The notes under the pieces: generated by a model
Databases searched by the model: none
The model's input: only the letters and a program-made list of their open reading frames with translations
Told to the model about the DNA's origin: nothing
Assembly (NCBI RefSeq): GCF_001983105.1
Contig: NZ_MOMC01000013.1
Coordinates: 122,626-128,638 of the forward strand
DNA from: Pseudofrankia asymbiotica
GTDB taxonomy: Bacteria > Actinomycetota > Actinomycetes > Frankiales > Frankiaceae
Direction: 5' to 3'
Length of the DNA: 6,013 nucleotides
Position numbers and translations under genes: made by a program
In this document: positions 1-5,471 of the stretch, piece by piece
Layout: every line of letters starts with the position of its first letter
How positions within the stretch are numbered: position 1 is the stretch's first letter

Positions 1-39
1 CAGGGCGGGCGCCGCCGGAGCCTCAGTGGTCACAGTCAT
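1..39 (-). CDS. rplE: 50S ribosomal protein L5, N-terminal fragment (cut by window edge)
   Basis: Only the first 13 codons are visible ([13 protein letters not shown]) before the window ends, so the call rests mainly on gene order: rplE follows rplX in the spc operon. L5 binds 5S rRNA in the 50S central protuberance. The ATG at 39-37 lies 15 nt after the rplX stop, with a purine-rich GACGAGG just upstream, very close to the ATG. A GTG two codons later (33-31) would have more usual spacing from the same GAGG, so the start is uncertain. The Ala/Pro-rich beginning is not conserved L5 core and would be a short N-terminal extension. The frame and position are compatible with L5, but no family motif can be seen. 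Confidence 0.72.
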   Translation of the reverse strand, partial: MTVTTEAPAAPAL

Positions 40-54
40 TAGCCTCGTCCGTCC

Positions 55-381
55 CTACAGCTCGGCGCCCGTGCGCCGCGAGATGCGCACCTTGGTGCCG
101 TCATCGTTGATCTTGTATCCGACGCGGGTCGGCTTCCCGTCGGTCGGGTCCACGATCGCCACGTTGCTGACGTGGATCGGAGCCTCCTGGGTGACGATGC
201 CACCCGACTGCGAGCCACGGGTCGTGGTCTGGACGCGGGTGTGCCGGGTGACCCGGTTCGCGCCCTCGACGACGACCTTGTCCTCGGCGGGGATGGCCCT
301 GATGACCTTCCCCTTCAGTCCGCGGTCCTTGCCGGAGATGACCTGGACCGTGTCGCCCTTCTTAATCTTCATACCGGCCAC
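55..381 (-). CDS. rplX: 50S ribosomal protein L24
   Basis: L24 is an early-assembly 23S rRNA-binding protein that helps start folding of 50S domain I and lies near the tunnel exit. The 108-residue product has the usual length. A KOW-type segment spans about residues 5-34 ([17 protein letters not shown], then GKV), and the conserved [15 protein letters not shown] follows at residues 60-74. The GTG start at 381 is preferred over an in-frame ATG at 372 because GGAGGT at 397-392 is 10 nt before the GTG but 19 nt before the ATG. The Shine-Dalgarno lies in the last codons of rplN, whose stop is 3 nt upstream, so translation is probably coupled. It is the second gene of the spc block. No anomaly is seen. 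Confidence 0.97.
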   Translation of the reverse strand: MAGMKIKKGDTVQVISGKDRGLKGKVIRAIPAEDKVVVEGANRVTRHTRVQTTTRGSQSGGIVTQEAPIHVSNVAIVDPTDGKPTRVGYKINDDGTKVRISRRTGAEL

Positions 382-384
382 GGC

Positions 385-753
385 CTACAGCACCTCCGGC
401 GCCAACGAAATGATCTTCATGAACTTCTTTTCCCGCAGCTCGCGACCGACCGGCCCGAAGATGCGGGTGCCTCGAGGGTCCCCACCATCCCGGATGAGTA
501 CGGCGGCGTTCTCGTCGAACCGGATGTAGGAGCCATCCGGCCGCCTGCGCTCCTTGACGGTACGCACCACGACCGCCTTCACCACGTCGCCGCGCTTCAC
601 GCCGGCGCCGGGCAGGGCGTCCTTCACCGTGCCGACGATGATGTCGCCGATCCCCGCGTACCGACGACCCGAGCCGCCGAGCACCCGGATGCACAGGATC
701 TCTTTCGCGCCCGTGTTGTCGGCGACCCTCAGGCGCGTCTCCTGCTGAATCAC
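385..753 (-). CDS. rplN: 50S ribosomal protein L14
   Basis: L14 binds 23S rRNA and forms part of the intersubunit bridge region; ribosome silencing factor docks on it in many bacteria. The 122-residue product is the standard length. It begins [18 protein letters not shown] and carries the family signature from about residue 59 to 85 ([18 protein letters not shown], then FDENAAV), ending with the conserved [27 protein letters not shown] terminus. The start is GTG at 753, with AGGAG at 764-760 six nt upstream. This is the first gene after the 124-nt gap that separates the S10 and spc blocks, so it is where any spc promoter or read-through control would act. Its last codons hold the Shine-Dalgarno of rplX. 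Confidence 0.98.
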   Translation of the reverse strand: MIQQETRLRVADNTGAKEILCIRVLGGSGRRYAGIGDIIVGTVKDALPGAGVKRGDVVKAVVVRTVKERRRPDGSYIRFDENAAVLIRDGGDPRGTRIFGPVGRELREKKFMKIISLAPEVL

Positions 754-877
754 TTCGAGCTCCTGACCCGCTTGCGGCGAATTTCCTTATCACCGTTGAA
801 GCCCGCCGCGACCGGGAGGCTTCGCCATCCTGCCGGAGGCTCCGCCGATCGCGGCGGAGCCTCCGGCCCGCCTGTTA
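754..877 (-). promoter_or_regulatory. S10/spc intergenic region with possible alternative RNA structures
   Basis: This 124-nt gap between the rpsQ stop and rplN start is the classical boundary of the S10 and spc operons. In the minus-strand transcript it holds a perfect hairpin (867-832), then a third copy of the same motif (826-815, 11 of 12 bases matching the second hairpin arm), then GGCUUC (803-798), which can pair with GAAGCC inside that third copy. The first hairpin arm could pair with either the second or the third copy, so mutually exclusive folds are possible. GATAAG at 791-786 resembles a -10 box, but no credible -35 lies 17-18 nt upstream. Whether the gap holds a promoter, attenuator or processing site is inference. 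Confidence 0.4.
832..867 (-). terminator. Perfect 16-bp GC-rich hairpin after rpsQ (U-less terminator or processing element)
   Basis: The arms 832-847 and 852-867 are exact reverse complements enclosing a 4-nt loop (848-851). The hairpin starts 10 nt after the rpsQ stop codon on the transcribed strand. No U-run follows, so it is not a textbook intrinsic terminator. U-poor hairpins have been proposed as terminators in actinobacteria, and such stems can also stabilise or mark mRNA ends. The structure is directly visible; the function is inferred from its position at the S10/spc boundary. Confidence 0.5.
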
Positions 878-1192
878 CTACTTGGCCTTCTCCAGGACGC
901 GGACGACGCGCCAGCGCTTGGTGGCCGACAGCGGCCGGGTCTCCATCAGGAGCACCCGGTCGCCGACGCCGCACGCGCTTTCCTCGTCGTGCGCCTTGAT
1001 CTTCTTCGTCCGGCGGATCGTCTTGCCGTAGAGCGGGTGCTGAACCCTGTCCTCCACCGCGACGATGACCGTCTTCTGCATCTTGTCGCTGACCACGAGG
1101 CCCTCACGGACCTTACGGAAGCCCCTGTTGGAGCTGTCCGTACCGGTCGTGGCACCGGCCTCGTTGGTGCTCTCGTCTGCCACTGCGCTCAC
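878..1192 (-). CDS. rpsQ: 30S ribosomal protein S17
   Basis: S17 is a primary 16S rRNA-binding protein needed for early 30S assembly. The conserved core runs from about residue 26 ([19 protein letters not shown]) through [19 protein letters not shown] to the C-terminal [21 protein letters not shown] signature. At 104 residues it is longer than the 84 of E. coli; the extra length is a roughly 25-residue acidic, Ser/Thr-rich N-terminal extension, as is common in actinobacterial S17. The GTG at 1192 overlaps the rpmC stop as GTGA, but has only a weak Shine-Dalgarno. A second in-frame GTG at 1183 has GGAG at 1195-1192 eight nt upstream and could be the true start, giving 101 residues. It is the last gene of the S10 block. 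Confidence 0.96.
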   Translation of the reverse strand: MSAVADESTNEAGATTGTDSSNRGFRKVREGLVVSDKMQKTVIVAVEDRVQHPLYGKTIRRTKKIKAHDEESACGVGDRVLLMETRPLSATKRWRVVRVLEKAK

Positions 1193-1434
1193 TCCGCTGT
1201 CTCGTCGGCAAGGCTCGGGTCGACGGTCAGGCCGAGCTCGCGCTCACGCATCACCGTGTAGATCTTGGCGATGTCACGCCGGACAAGCCGCAGCCGCCGG
1301 TTGTTGGAGAGCTGGCCGGTCGCGTTCTGGAACCGGAGGTTGAACAGCTCCTCCTTGGCCTCGCGAAGCTTGTCCACGAGGTCCTCGCCGGACAGCGCGC
1401 GCAGATCGTCCGCGCTGGTGGCGGTAGCCATCAC
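1189..1434 (-). CDS. rpmC: 50S ribosomal protein L29
   Basis: L29 is a small helical 50S protein at the tunnel exit, next to L23, in the region that contacts trigger factor and the signal recognition particle. The product has the family's helical-hairpin pattern: [20 protein letters not shown], then [16 protein letters not shown] (about residues 30-44) and [15 protein letters not shown]. The 81 residues include a short acidic C-terminal extension beyond the roughly 63-residue E. coli protein. The first two codons are GTG ATG. Starting at GTG (1434) gives a 4-nt overlap with the rplP stop, while ATG (1431) gives a TGATG 1-nt overlap. An AAGGTGG tract upstream serves either, and the choice changes only one residue. 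Its stop overlaps the rpsQ GTG. Confidence 0.96.
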   Translation of the reverse strand: MMATATSADDLRALSGEDLVDKLREAKEELFNLRFQNATGQLSNNRRLRLVRRDIAKIYTVMRERELGLTVDPSLADETAE

Positions 1435-1847
1435 GCACCACCTTCACGGGTCACGAACCGGCACTTCATCGGGAGCTTGTGGATCGCGCGGCGCATCGCC
1501 TCGCGGGCCACCGGCTCGGCGACACCGGACAGCTCGAACATGATCCGACCGGGCTTGACGTTGGCGATCCACCACTCCGGCGAGCCCTTGCCGGAACCCA
1601 TCCGGGTCTCGGCCGGCTTCTTGGTCAGCGGACGGTCCGGGTAGATGTTGATCCAGACCTTTCCGCCACGGCGGATGTGCCGGGTCATGGCGATACGGGC
1701 CGACTCGATCTGCCGGTTGGTCACGTATGCCGGCTCCAGCGCCTGAATCGCGAACTCACCGAACGCGATACTGGTCCCACCCTTGGCGGCACCTGTCCGC
1801 CTCGGGTGGTGCTGCTTGCGGTGCGCGACCTTACGGGGAATCAGCAT
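1431..1847 (-). CDS. rplP: 50S ribosomal protein L16
   Basis: L16 is a late-assembly 50S protein near the A- and P-site tRNA elbow and is needed for peptidyl-transferase activity. The 138-residue product is standard length and carries the basic N terminus [15 protein letters not shown] and both family signatures: [20 protein letters not shown] (about residues 44-63) and [12 protein letters not shown] (82-93). Arg82 appears to correspond to the arginine hydroxylated by YcfD/RoxA in E. coli, though nothing here shows that the modification occurs. The ATG lies 4 nt after the rpsC stop. Its Shine-Dalgarno GGAGGAG (1861-1855) is formed by the final Glu-Glu codons of rpsC, which makes coupling to rpsC likely. 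The stop overlaps the start of rpmC. Confidence 0.98.
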   Translation of the reverse strand: MLIPRKVAHRKQHHPRRTGAAKGGTSIAFGEFAIQALEPAYVTNRQIESARIAMTRHIRRGGKVWINIYPDRPLTKKPAETRMGSGKGSPEWWIANVKPGRIMFELSGVAEPVAREAMRRAIHKLPMKCRFVTREGGA

Positions 1848-1851
1848 TGTC

Positions 1852-2862
1852 CTACTCCTCCGCCTTCTCCGGCGCCGCCGTCTCGGCGGCGGCCGGTGCC
1901 GGCGACGCGTCCGGGGCGACCGCGGTGGCGGTCGGCTCCGGCGTCACGGCGGGCGTCGGCTCTGGCGCGGCCGTCGCCTCAGGCCCGGCGGGTGTCGTCG
2001 TCTCGGGCTCGGCGGACGTCGCCTCAGGCGTGACCGGCGCGGCCTGCTCGCCGCCACCGCCACCACCACTGCCGCCCCGGCCCCGACGCTCGCCGCGCTG
2101 CCGCTCGGCGGCCGCGCGACCCGCCTCGGTGCCGCCCGCCGTCGTGCCGGACGAGCCGGAACGCGGGCCGCGACGCGGCGGGCGCTCCCGCCGGTGCTGG
2201 CGCGTCAGCGCCTCCTGGGCCTCGCGCTCGGCGCGGCTCTGGACGATGTCGCCCTTGTAGATCCAGACCTTCACGCCGATACGGCCGAAGGTCGTGCGTG
2301 CCTCATAGAAGCCGTAGTCGATGTCGGCCCGGAGGGTGTGCAGCGGCACGCGGCCCTCGCGGTAGAACTCCGACCGGCTCATCTCGGCGCCGCCCAGACG
2401 TCCGGAGCACTGCACCCGGATGCCCTTCGCGCCGCCCTTCATCGCGGTCTGCATCGCCTTGCGCATCGCCCGGCGGAAGCTGACCCGGCTGGAGAGCTGC
2501 TCGGCCACGCCCTGCGCGACGAGCTGCGCGTCCACCTCGGGGTTCTTGACCTCGAGGATGTTGAGCTGGACCTGCTTGCCGGTCAGCTTCTCCAGGTCAC
2601 CGCGGATGCGGTCGGCCTCCGCGCCGCGACGGCCGATGACGATGCCCGGCCGAGCGGTGTGGATGTCGACGCGCAGGCGCCCCTGGGTGCGCTCGATGTC
2701 GACCCGGCTGATGCCGGCCCGCTCCATGCCCTTGGACATCATCTTGCGGATCTTGACGTCCTCACCGACGTACGCCTTGTACTGCTTGTCGGCGTACCAG
2801 CGCGACGTGAACTCCGACGTGATGCCGAGCCGGAACCCGTGCGGGTTGACCTTCTGCCCCAC
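1852..2862 (-). CDS. rpsC: 30S ribosomal protein S3 with long low-complexity C-terminal tail
   Basis: S3 lies in the 30S head at the mRNA entry channel and contributes to mRNA unwinding with S4 and S5. Residues 1-210 form a normal S3: [14 protein letters not shown] start, type-II KH domain with GRRG at 77-80, and the C-terminal domain with [13 protein letters not shown] and [31 protein letters not shown]. The product is 336 residues, against about 233 in E. coli and, from memory, about 275 in mycobacteria and streptomycetes. The excess is a basic Arg/Gly section (about 221-262), a glycine-rich hinge (263-271) and an acidic Ala/Pro/Glu/Thr stretch to the end. The GTG start shares one base with the rplV stop (TAGTG), and AGGAGGG (2876-2870) sits 7 nt upstream. 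The tail's role is unknown. Confidence 0.97.
   Translation of the reverse strand: MGQKVNPHGFRLGITSEFTSRWYADKQYKAYVGEDVKIRKMMSKGMERAGISRVDIERTQGRLRVDIHTARPGIVIGRRGAEADRIRGDLEKLTGKQVQLNILEVKNPEVDAQLVAQGVAEQLSSRVSFRRAMRKAMQTAMKGGAKGIRVQCSGRLGGAEMSRSEFYREGRVPLHTLRADIDYGFYEARTTFGRIGVKVWIYKGDIVQSRAEREAQEALTRQHRRERPPRRGPRSGSSGTTAGGTEAGRAAAERQRGERRGRGGSGGGGGGEQAAPVTPEATSAEPETTTPAGPEATAAPEPTPAVTPEPTATAVAPDASPAPAAAETAAPEKAEE
1855..1861 (-). promoter_or_regulatory. Shine-Dalgarno of rplP inside the rpsC 3' end
   Basis: GGAGGAG lies 7 nt before the rplP ATG and overlaps the last codons of rpsC (GCG GAG GAG TAG). Ribosomes finishing S3 would clear or occupy this site, so L16 translation is likely coupled to S3. 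Confidence 0.8.
1855..2049 (-). repeat. Acidic Ala/Pro/Glu/Thr low-complexity tail of S3 with degenerate PEXT repeats
   Basis: S3 residues 272-336 are built almost only from Ala, Pro, Glu and Thr, with a few Val, Ser, Asp and Gly. Recurrent five-residue units include TPEAT (278-282), GPEAT (293-297) and TPEPT (307-311). They are degenerate at the DNA level rather than an exact tandem array. The stretch follows a glycine run encoded at 2050-2076. It is almost certainly disordered, by composition. It stays in frame with the S3 core, ends at a normal stop, and its final Glu codons carry the rplP ribosome binding site. Confidence 0.75.
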
Positions 2863-3272
2863 TACCGGGCCCTCCTGTTCTTGGCATCATCCGCGGGCGC
2901 AACACTTTCGACCACGATCGTGATGTGGCTGGTCCGCTTACGGATGCGATAGGCGCGGCCCTGCGCCCGAGGGCGGATCCGCTTGAGGGTCGGGCCCTCG
3001 TCCACGTACGCCTCGCCGACGAACAGCGTGGCCGGGTCGAGGCCGTGGTTGTTCTCCGCGTTCGCGATGGCGCTGCGCACGACCTTGTAGACGTCGGTGC
3101 TGGCGGACTGCGGCGCGAAGGTGAGGATGTCGAGCGCCTCCTGCGCGGACCGGCCGCGGACCAGGTCGATGACCCGGCGCGCCTTGGTCGGCGAGATCCG
3201 CACGTAACGAGCCGTGGCCTTGGCGCCGGGCAGGCCGGCGCGGGTCAGGCCGTCGACGAGGTCGTCAGCCAC
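2862..3272 (-). CDS. rplV: 50S ribosomal protein L22
   Basis: L22 binds all domains of 23S rRNA and its beta-hairpin lines the peptide exit tunnel. Recognisable parts are [20 protein letters not shown] (21-40), the helix ending [14 protein letters not shown] (67-80), and the hairpin [25 protein letters not shown] (about 93-117), whose tip is where macrolide-resistance changes arise in other bacteria. The hairpin here looks intact. The product is 136 residues, slightly longer than the 110 of E. coli at both ends. The GTG start overlaps the end of rpsS by 8 nt. It is supported by GGAGG at 3284-3280, 7 nt upstream, inside the rpsS codons CGG AGG. The stop shares one base with the rpsC start. Confidence 0.98.
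   Translation of the reverse strand: MADDLVDGLTRAGLPGAKATARYVRISPTKARRVIDLVRGRSAQEALDILTFAPQSASTDVYKVVRSAIANAENNHGLDPATLFVGEAYVDEGPTLKRIRPRAQGRAYRIRKRTSHITIVVESVAPADDAKNRRAR
2870..2876 (-). promoter_or_regulatory. Shine-Dalgarno of rpsC inside the rplV 3' end
   Basis: AGGAGGG is 7 nt before the rpsC GTG. It is encoded by consecutive AGG AGG codons for Arg-Arg near the L22 C terminus, codons that are normally uncommon in high-G+C actinomycetes. It supports the GTG start. Confidence 0.8.
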
Positions 3273-3546
3273 GACGCGACCTCCGGTCTTCCTTCACGTG
3301 CCCACGGAACGTCCGCGTCGGGGCGAACTCTCCGAGCTTGTGACCGACCATGCCCTCGGTGACGAACACCGGGACGTGCTTACGGCCGTCGTGCACCGCG
3401 ATGGTGTGGCCCAGCATGTCCGGAATGATGGTCGAGCGACGCGACCAGGTCTTGATGACGTGCTTGGTGCCCTTCTCGTTCTGCACGTCCACCTTCTTGA
3501 GCAGGTGGTCGTCGACGAACGGGCCCTTCTTCAGGCTGCGTGGCAT
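3265..3546 (-). CDS. rpsS: 30S ribosomal protein S19
   Basis: S19 lies in the 30S head, pairs with S13 and contacts the A-site tRNA and intersubunit bridge region. The 93-residue product is standard length, starting [19 protein letters not shown] and containing [47 protein letters not shown] signature sequence at about 33-74, followed by [10 protein letters not shown]. The ATG follows an unusually strong purine tract (3562-3552, containing GGAGGAG) 5 nt upstream. That fits with its position after an 87-nt gap, where it cannot rely on coupling to rplB. The last codons hold the Shine-Dalgarno and the GTG start of rplV. Confidence 0.98.
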   Translation of the reverse strand: MPRSLKKGPFVDDHLLKKVDVQNEKGTKHVIKTWSRRSTIIPDMLGHTIAVHDGRKHVPVFVTEGMVGHKLGEFAPTRTFRGHVKEDRRSRRG

Positions 3547-3633
3547 TGTGTCTCCTCCTCCCTGCTCAGCGGTGATTCTCGGCGGGAACGCCGGCGCGGT
3601 GGCTGCATGCGGCGGAGGCCGCGGTCACCGCAC
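3547..3633 (-). promoter_or_regulatory. Structured rplB-rpsS spacer with strong rpsS ribosome binding site
   Basis: This 87-nt gap is the only sizeable break inside the S10 block. Several self-complementary elements are visible: 7-nt arms 3569-3575 and 3625-3631 (GCGGTGA/TCACCGC) that would enclose most of the gap, and inside them two 5-bp hairpins, 3580-3584 with 3589-3593 and 3609-3613 with 3618-3622. The rpsS Shine-Dalgarno tract (3552-3562) lies just outside this structure. No U-run or promoter-like hexamer pair is seen. A role in RNA processing or stability is only inference. Confidence 0.35.
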
Positions 3634-4467
3634 TCATCGGCGCTTCGCCTTCTTGCGGTTGCTGACGATCAATTTGTCGCTGGCCTTGCGGGTGGCCCTG
3701 GTGCGGCCCTCCGGACGGCCCTTCGGGTTGACCGGGTGGCGGCCACCGGACGTCTTGCCCTCACCACCACCGTGCGGGTGGTCGACCGGGTTCATGGCCA
3801 CACCACGCACGGTCGGGCGGCGGCCCTTCCAGCGCATCCGGCCGGCCTTGCCCCAGTTGATGTTGCTCTGCTCCGCGTTGCCGACCTCGCCGACGGTCGC
3901 CCGGCAGCGGGCGTCCACCTTGCGCATCTCACCGGAGGGCATCCGGAGCTGTGCGTACGGCCCGTCCTTCGCGACCAGCTGCACGCTCGCGCCGGCGCTG
4001 CGGGCGATCTTCGCCCCGCCGCCGGGCCGCAGCTCGACGTTGTGGATAACCGTACCCGTCGGGATGTTGCGCAGCGGCAGGGCGTTACCCGGCTTGATGT
4101 CCGCGCCGACGCCCGAACTGACCACGTCGCCCTGCTTGAGCTTCACCGGGGCGACGATGTAGCGCTTCTCGCCGTCCGCGTAGTGCAGCAGCGCGATCCG
4201 GGCCGTGCGGTTCGGGTCGTACTCGATGTGCGCGACCTTGGCCGGCACGCCGTCCTTGTCCCGACGGAAGTCGATCAGCCGGTAGGCGCGCTTGTGGCCG
4301 CCGCCCTGGTGGCGGGTGGTGATCCGGCCGTGCGCGTTGCGGCCGCCCTTGGAGTGCAGGGGGCGGACCAGCGACTTCTCCGGATGGTCACGAGTGATCT
4401 CGGCGAAGTCGGAGACACTCGAACCGCGGCGGCCCGGGGTGGTGGGCTTGTAACGACGAATTCCCAT
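3634..4467 (-). CDS. rplB: 50S ribosomal protein L2
   Basis: L2 is a primary 23S rRNA-binding protein required for subunit association and peptidyl-transferase activity. The 277-residue product is full length, with [21 protein letters not shown] at the start, the [23 protein letters not shown] segment (38-60), the OB-fold and SH3-like core, and the signature [14 protein letters not shown] (225-238) with the conserved histidines 230 and 232 near the catalytic centre. The C terminus is strongly basic ([13 protein letters not shown]). The ATG lies 18 nt after the rplW stop, with GGAGAG (4484-4479) about 11 nt upstream. An 87-nt spacer to rpsS follows. No truncation or unusual insertion is seen. 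Confidence 0.99.
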   Translation of the reverse strand: MGIRRYKPTTPGRRGSSVSDFAEITRDHPEKSLVRPLHSKGGRNAHGRITTRHQGGGHKRAYRLIDFRRDKDGVPAKVAHIEYDPNRTARIALLHYADGEKRYIVAPVKLKQGDVVSSGVGADIKPGNALPLRNIPTGTVIHNVELRPGGGAKIARSAGASVQLVAKDGPYAQLRMPSGEMRKVDARCRATVGEVGNAEQSNINWGKAGRMRWKGRRPTVRGVAMNPVDHPHGGGEGKTSGGRHPVNPKGRPEGRTRATRKASDKLIVSNRKKAKRR

Positions 4468-4485
4468 GACTAATCCAGCTCTCCG

Positions 4486-4782
4486 TTACGCGCCCGGGCC
4501 ACCGAAGATCTCGATGGAGTCCCCGGGGGCCAGGCTGACCATGGCCCGCTTGGTGGCCTTGCGCTGGCCCCAGCCGTACTTGGTCCGCTTGCGCTTGCCA
4601 GGCCGGTTGATGGTGTTGACGCTCAGCACCCGGACGTTGAAGATCTGCTGGACCGCGATCTTGATCTGGGTCTTGTTCGCGTCTGGGCGGACGATGAACG
4701 TGTAGACGTTCTCGTCCAGCAGGCCGTAGCTCTTCTCCGAGACGACCGGCTTGAGAATGATGTCGCGCGGGTCGGGGATCAC
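4486..4782 (-). CDS. rplW: 50S ribosomal protein L23
   Basis: L23 sits at the polypeptide tunnel exit and is the main docking site for trigger factor and the signal recognition particle. The 98-residue product is standard and contains [20 protein letters not shown] (4-23), [22 protein letters not shown], and the rRNA-binding loop [25 protein letters not shown] (56-80), ending GDSIEIFGG. It lacks the long N-terminal extension that I recall in Streptomyces L23. The GTG start overlaps the rplD stop as GTGA and is supported by GAGGAGG at 4796-4790, 7 nt upstream, formed by Glu-Glu codons in the rplD end. Coupling to rplD is likely. Confidence 0.98.
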   Translation of the reverse strand: MIPDPRDIILKPVVSEKSYGLLDENVYTFIVRPDANKTQIKIAVQQIFNVRVLSVNTINRPGKRKRTKYGWGQRKATKRAMVSLAPGDSIEIFGGPGA

Positions 4783-5471
4783 TGGTCCGCCTCCTCGGCG
4801 TCGGCCGCCGCCTTGCCTCGGCCGACGAACGCGGCGAGCGCGGTCTCGGTGAACACGACGTCGTCGCTGATCAGCACGTCATAGGTGTTGAGCTGGCCCG
4901 GGGCGAGCAGGTGCACCGTCGGGACGTTGCGCAGGCTCTTCCAGGTCAGCTCGTCGGTCCGCACGGCCACGACGAGCACGTGCCGGCTGTCGGAGATCGC
5001 GCTCAACGCGGTGAGCGCGGCCTTCGTCGACGGGGTCTCGCCCGCGGCCAGCGAGGAGACGACGTGCACCCGGTTGCTGCGGGCCCGGTCCGAGAGGGCG
5101 CCGCGCAGCGCGGCCGCCTTCATCTTCTTCGGGGTCCGCTGCTCGTAGTTACGCGGCGTCGGGCCGTGCACGGTGCCACCGCCGGCGAACTGCGGGGCGC
5201 GGATCGAGCCCTGCCGGGCGCGGCCGGTGCCCTTCTGCCGGTACGGCTTCTTGCCACCGCCGCGAACCTCGCCGCGGGTCTTGGTGTCGTGGGTGCCCTG
5301 GCGGGCCGCGGCCTGCTGGGCCACGACGACCTGGTGGATCAGCGGGACGTTCACCTGAACGTCGAAGATCTCGCCAGGCAGCTCGGCGGTGCCGGCCTCG
5401 CCACCGGCCAGCGCGTGCACCGTCACGGTGCGCGTCTCGCCGGCGTCGGCCTTGCGGAACGTCGTGGTCAT
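4779..5471 (-). CDS. rplD: 50S ribosomal protein L4
   Basis: L4 binds 23S rRNA and extends a loop into the exit tunnel. In E. coli it also represses the S10 operon by acting on the rpsJ leader, which is outside this window; autoregulation here is not shown. The 230-residue product has the conserved extended loop at about 62-104 ([19 protein letters not shown], then APQFAGGG and HGPTPR). That loop, including the lysines near 74-75 linked to macrolide resistance, looks intact. A globular Rossmann-like domain follows, with RHVLVV and [17 protein letters not shown]. The C terminus is acidic (DAEEAD). The ATG overlaps the rplC stop as ATGA, with GAGG at 5482-5479, 7 nt upstream, inside rplC. Confidence 0.98.
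   Translation of the reverse strand: MTTTFRKADAGETRTVTVHALAGGEAGTAELPGEIFDVQVNVPLIHQVVVAQQAAARQGTHDTKTRGEVRGGGKKPYRQKGTGRARQGSIRAPQFAGGGTVHGPTPRNYEQRTPKKMKAAALRGALSDRARSNRVHVVSSLAAGETPSTKAALTALSAISDSRHVLVVAVRTDELTWKSLRNVPTVHLLAPGQLNTYDVLISDDVVFTETALAAFVGRGKAAADAEEADQ

Noticed and set aside
786..814. A promoter for the spc operon with GATAAG (791-786) as the -10 box on the minus strand
   Set aside because: The hexamers 17-18 nt upstream (CGGTCG or CCGGTC) do not resemble a -35 box, and the -10 match is common by chance, so I do not call a promoter.
172..999. Plus-strand open frame spanning the rplX, rplN and rpsQ region
   Set aside because: It crosses three real genes and their hairpin gap on the opposite strand and has a composition explained by G/C-biased third positions.
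1855..2076. A minisatellite or assembly error in the rpsC tail
   Set aside because: The frame stays open with normal third-position G/C bias, the units are degenerate rather than exact repeats, and the end is precisely joined to the rplP start, so it reads as real coding sequence.
1783..2952. A 389-codon plus-strand open frame opposite rplP, rpsC and rplV
   Set aside because: It is the complementary frame of the S3 gene; its Arg/Gly/Leu-rich product mirrors the low-complexity S3 tail and shows no family motif.
3214..4473. A 419-codon open frame on the plus strand opposite rpsS and rplB
   Set aside because: It is antisense to two certain ribosomal genes, and its Ala/Arg/Val/Leu-rich product with no recognisable domain is typical of the mirror frame of high-G+C coding DNA.
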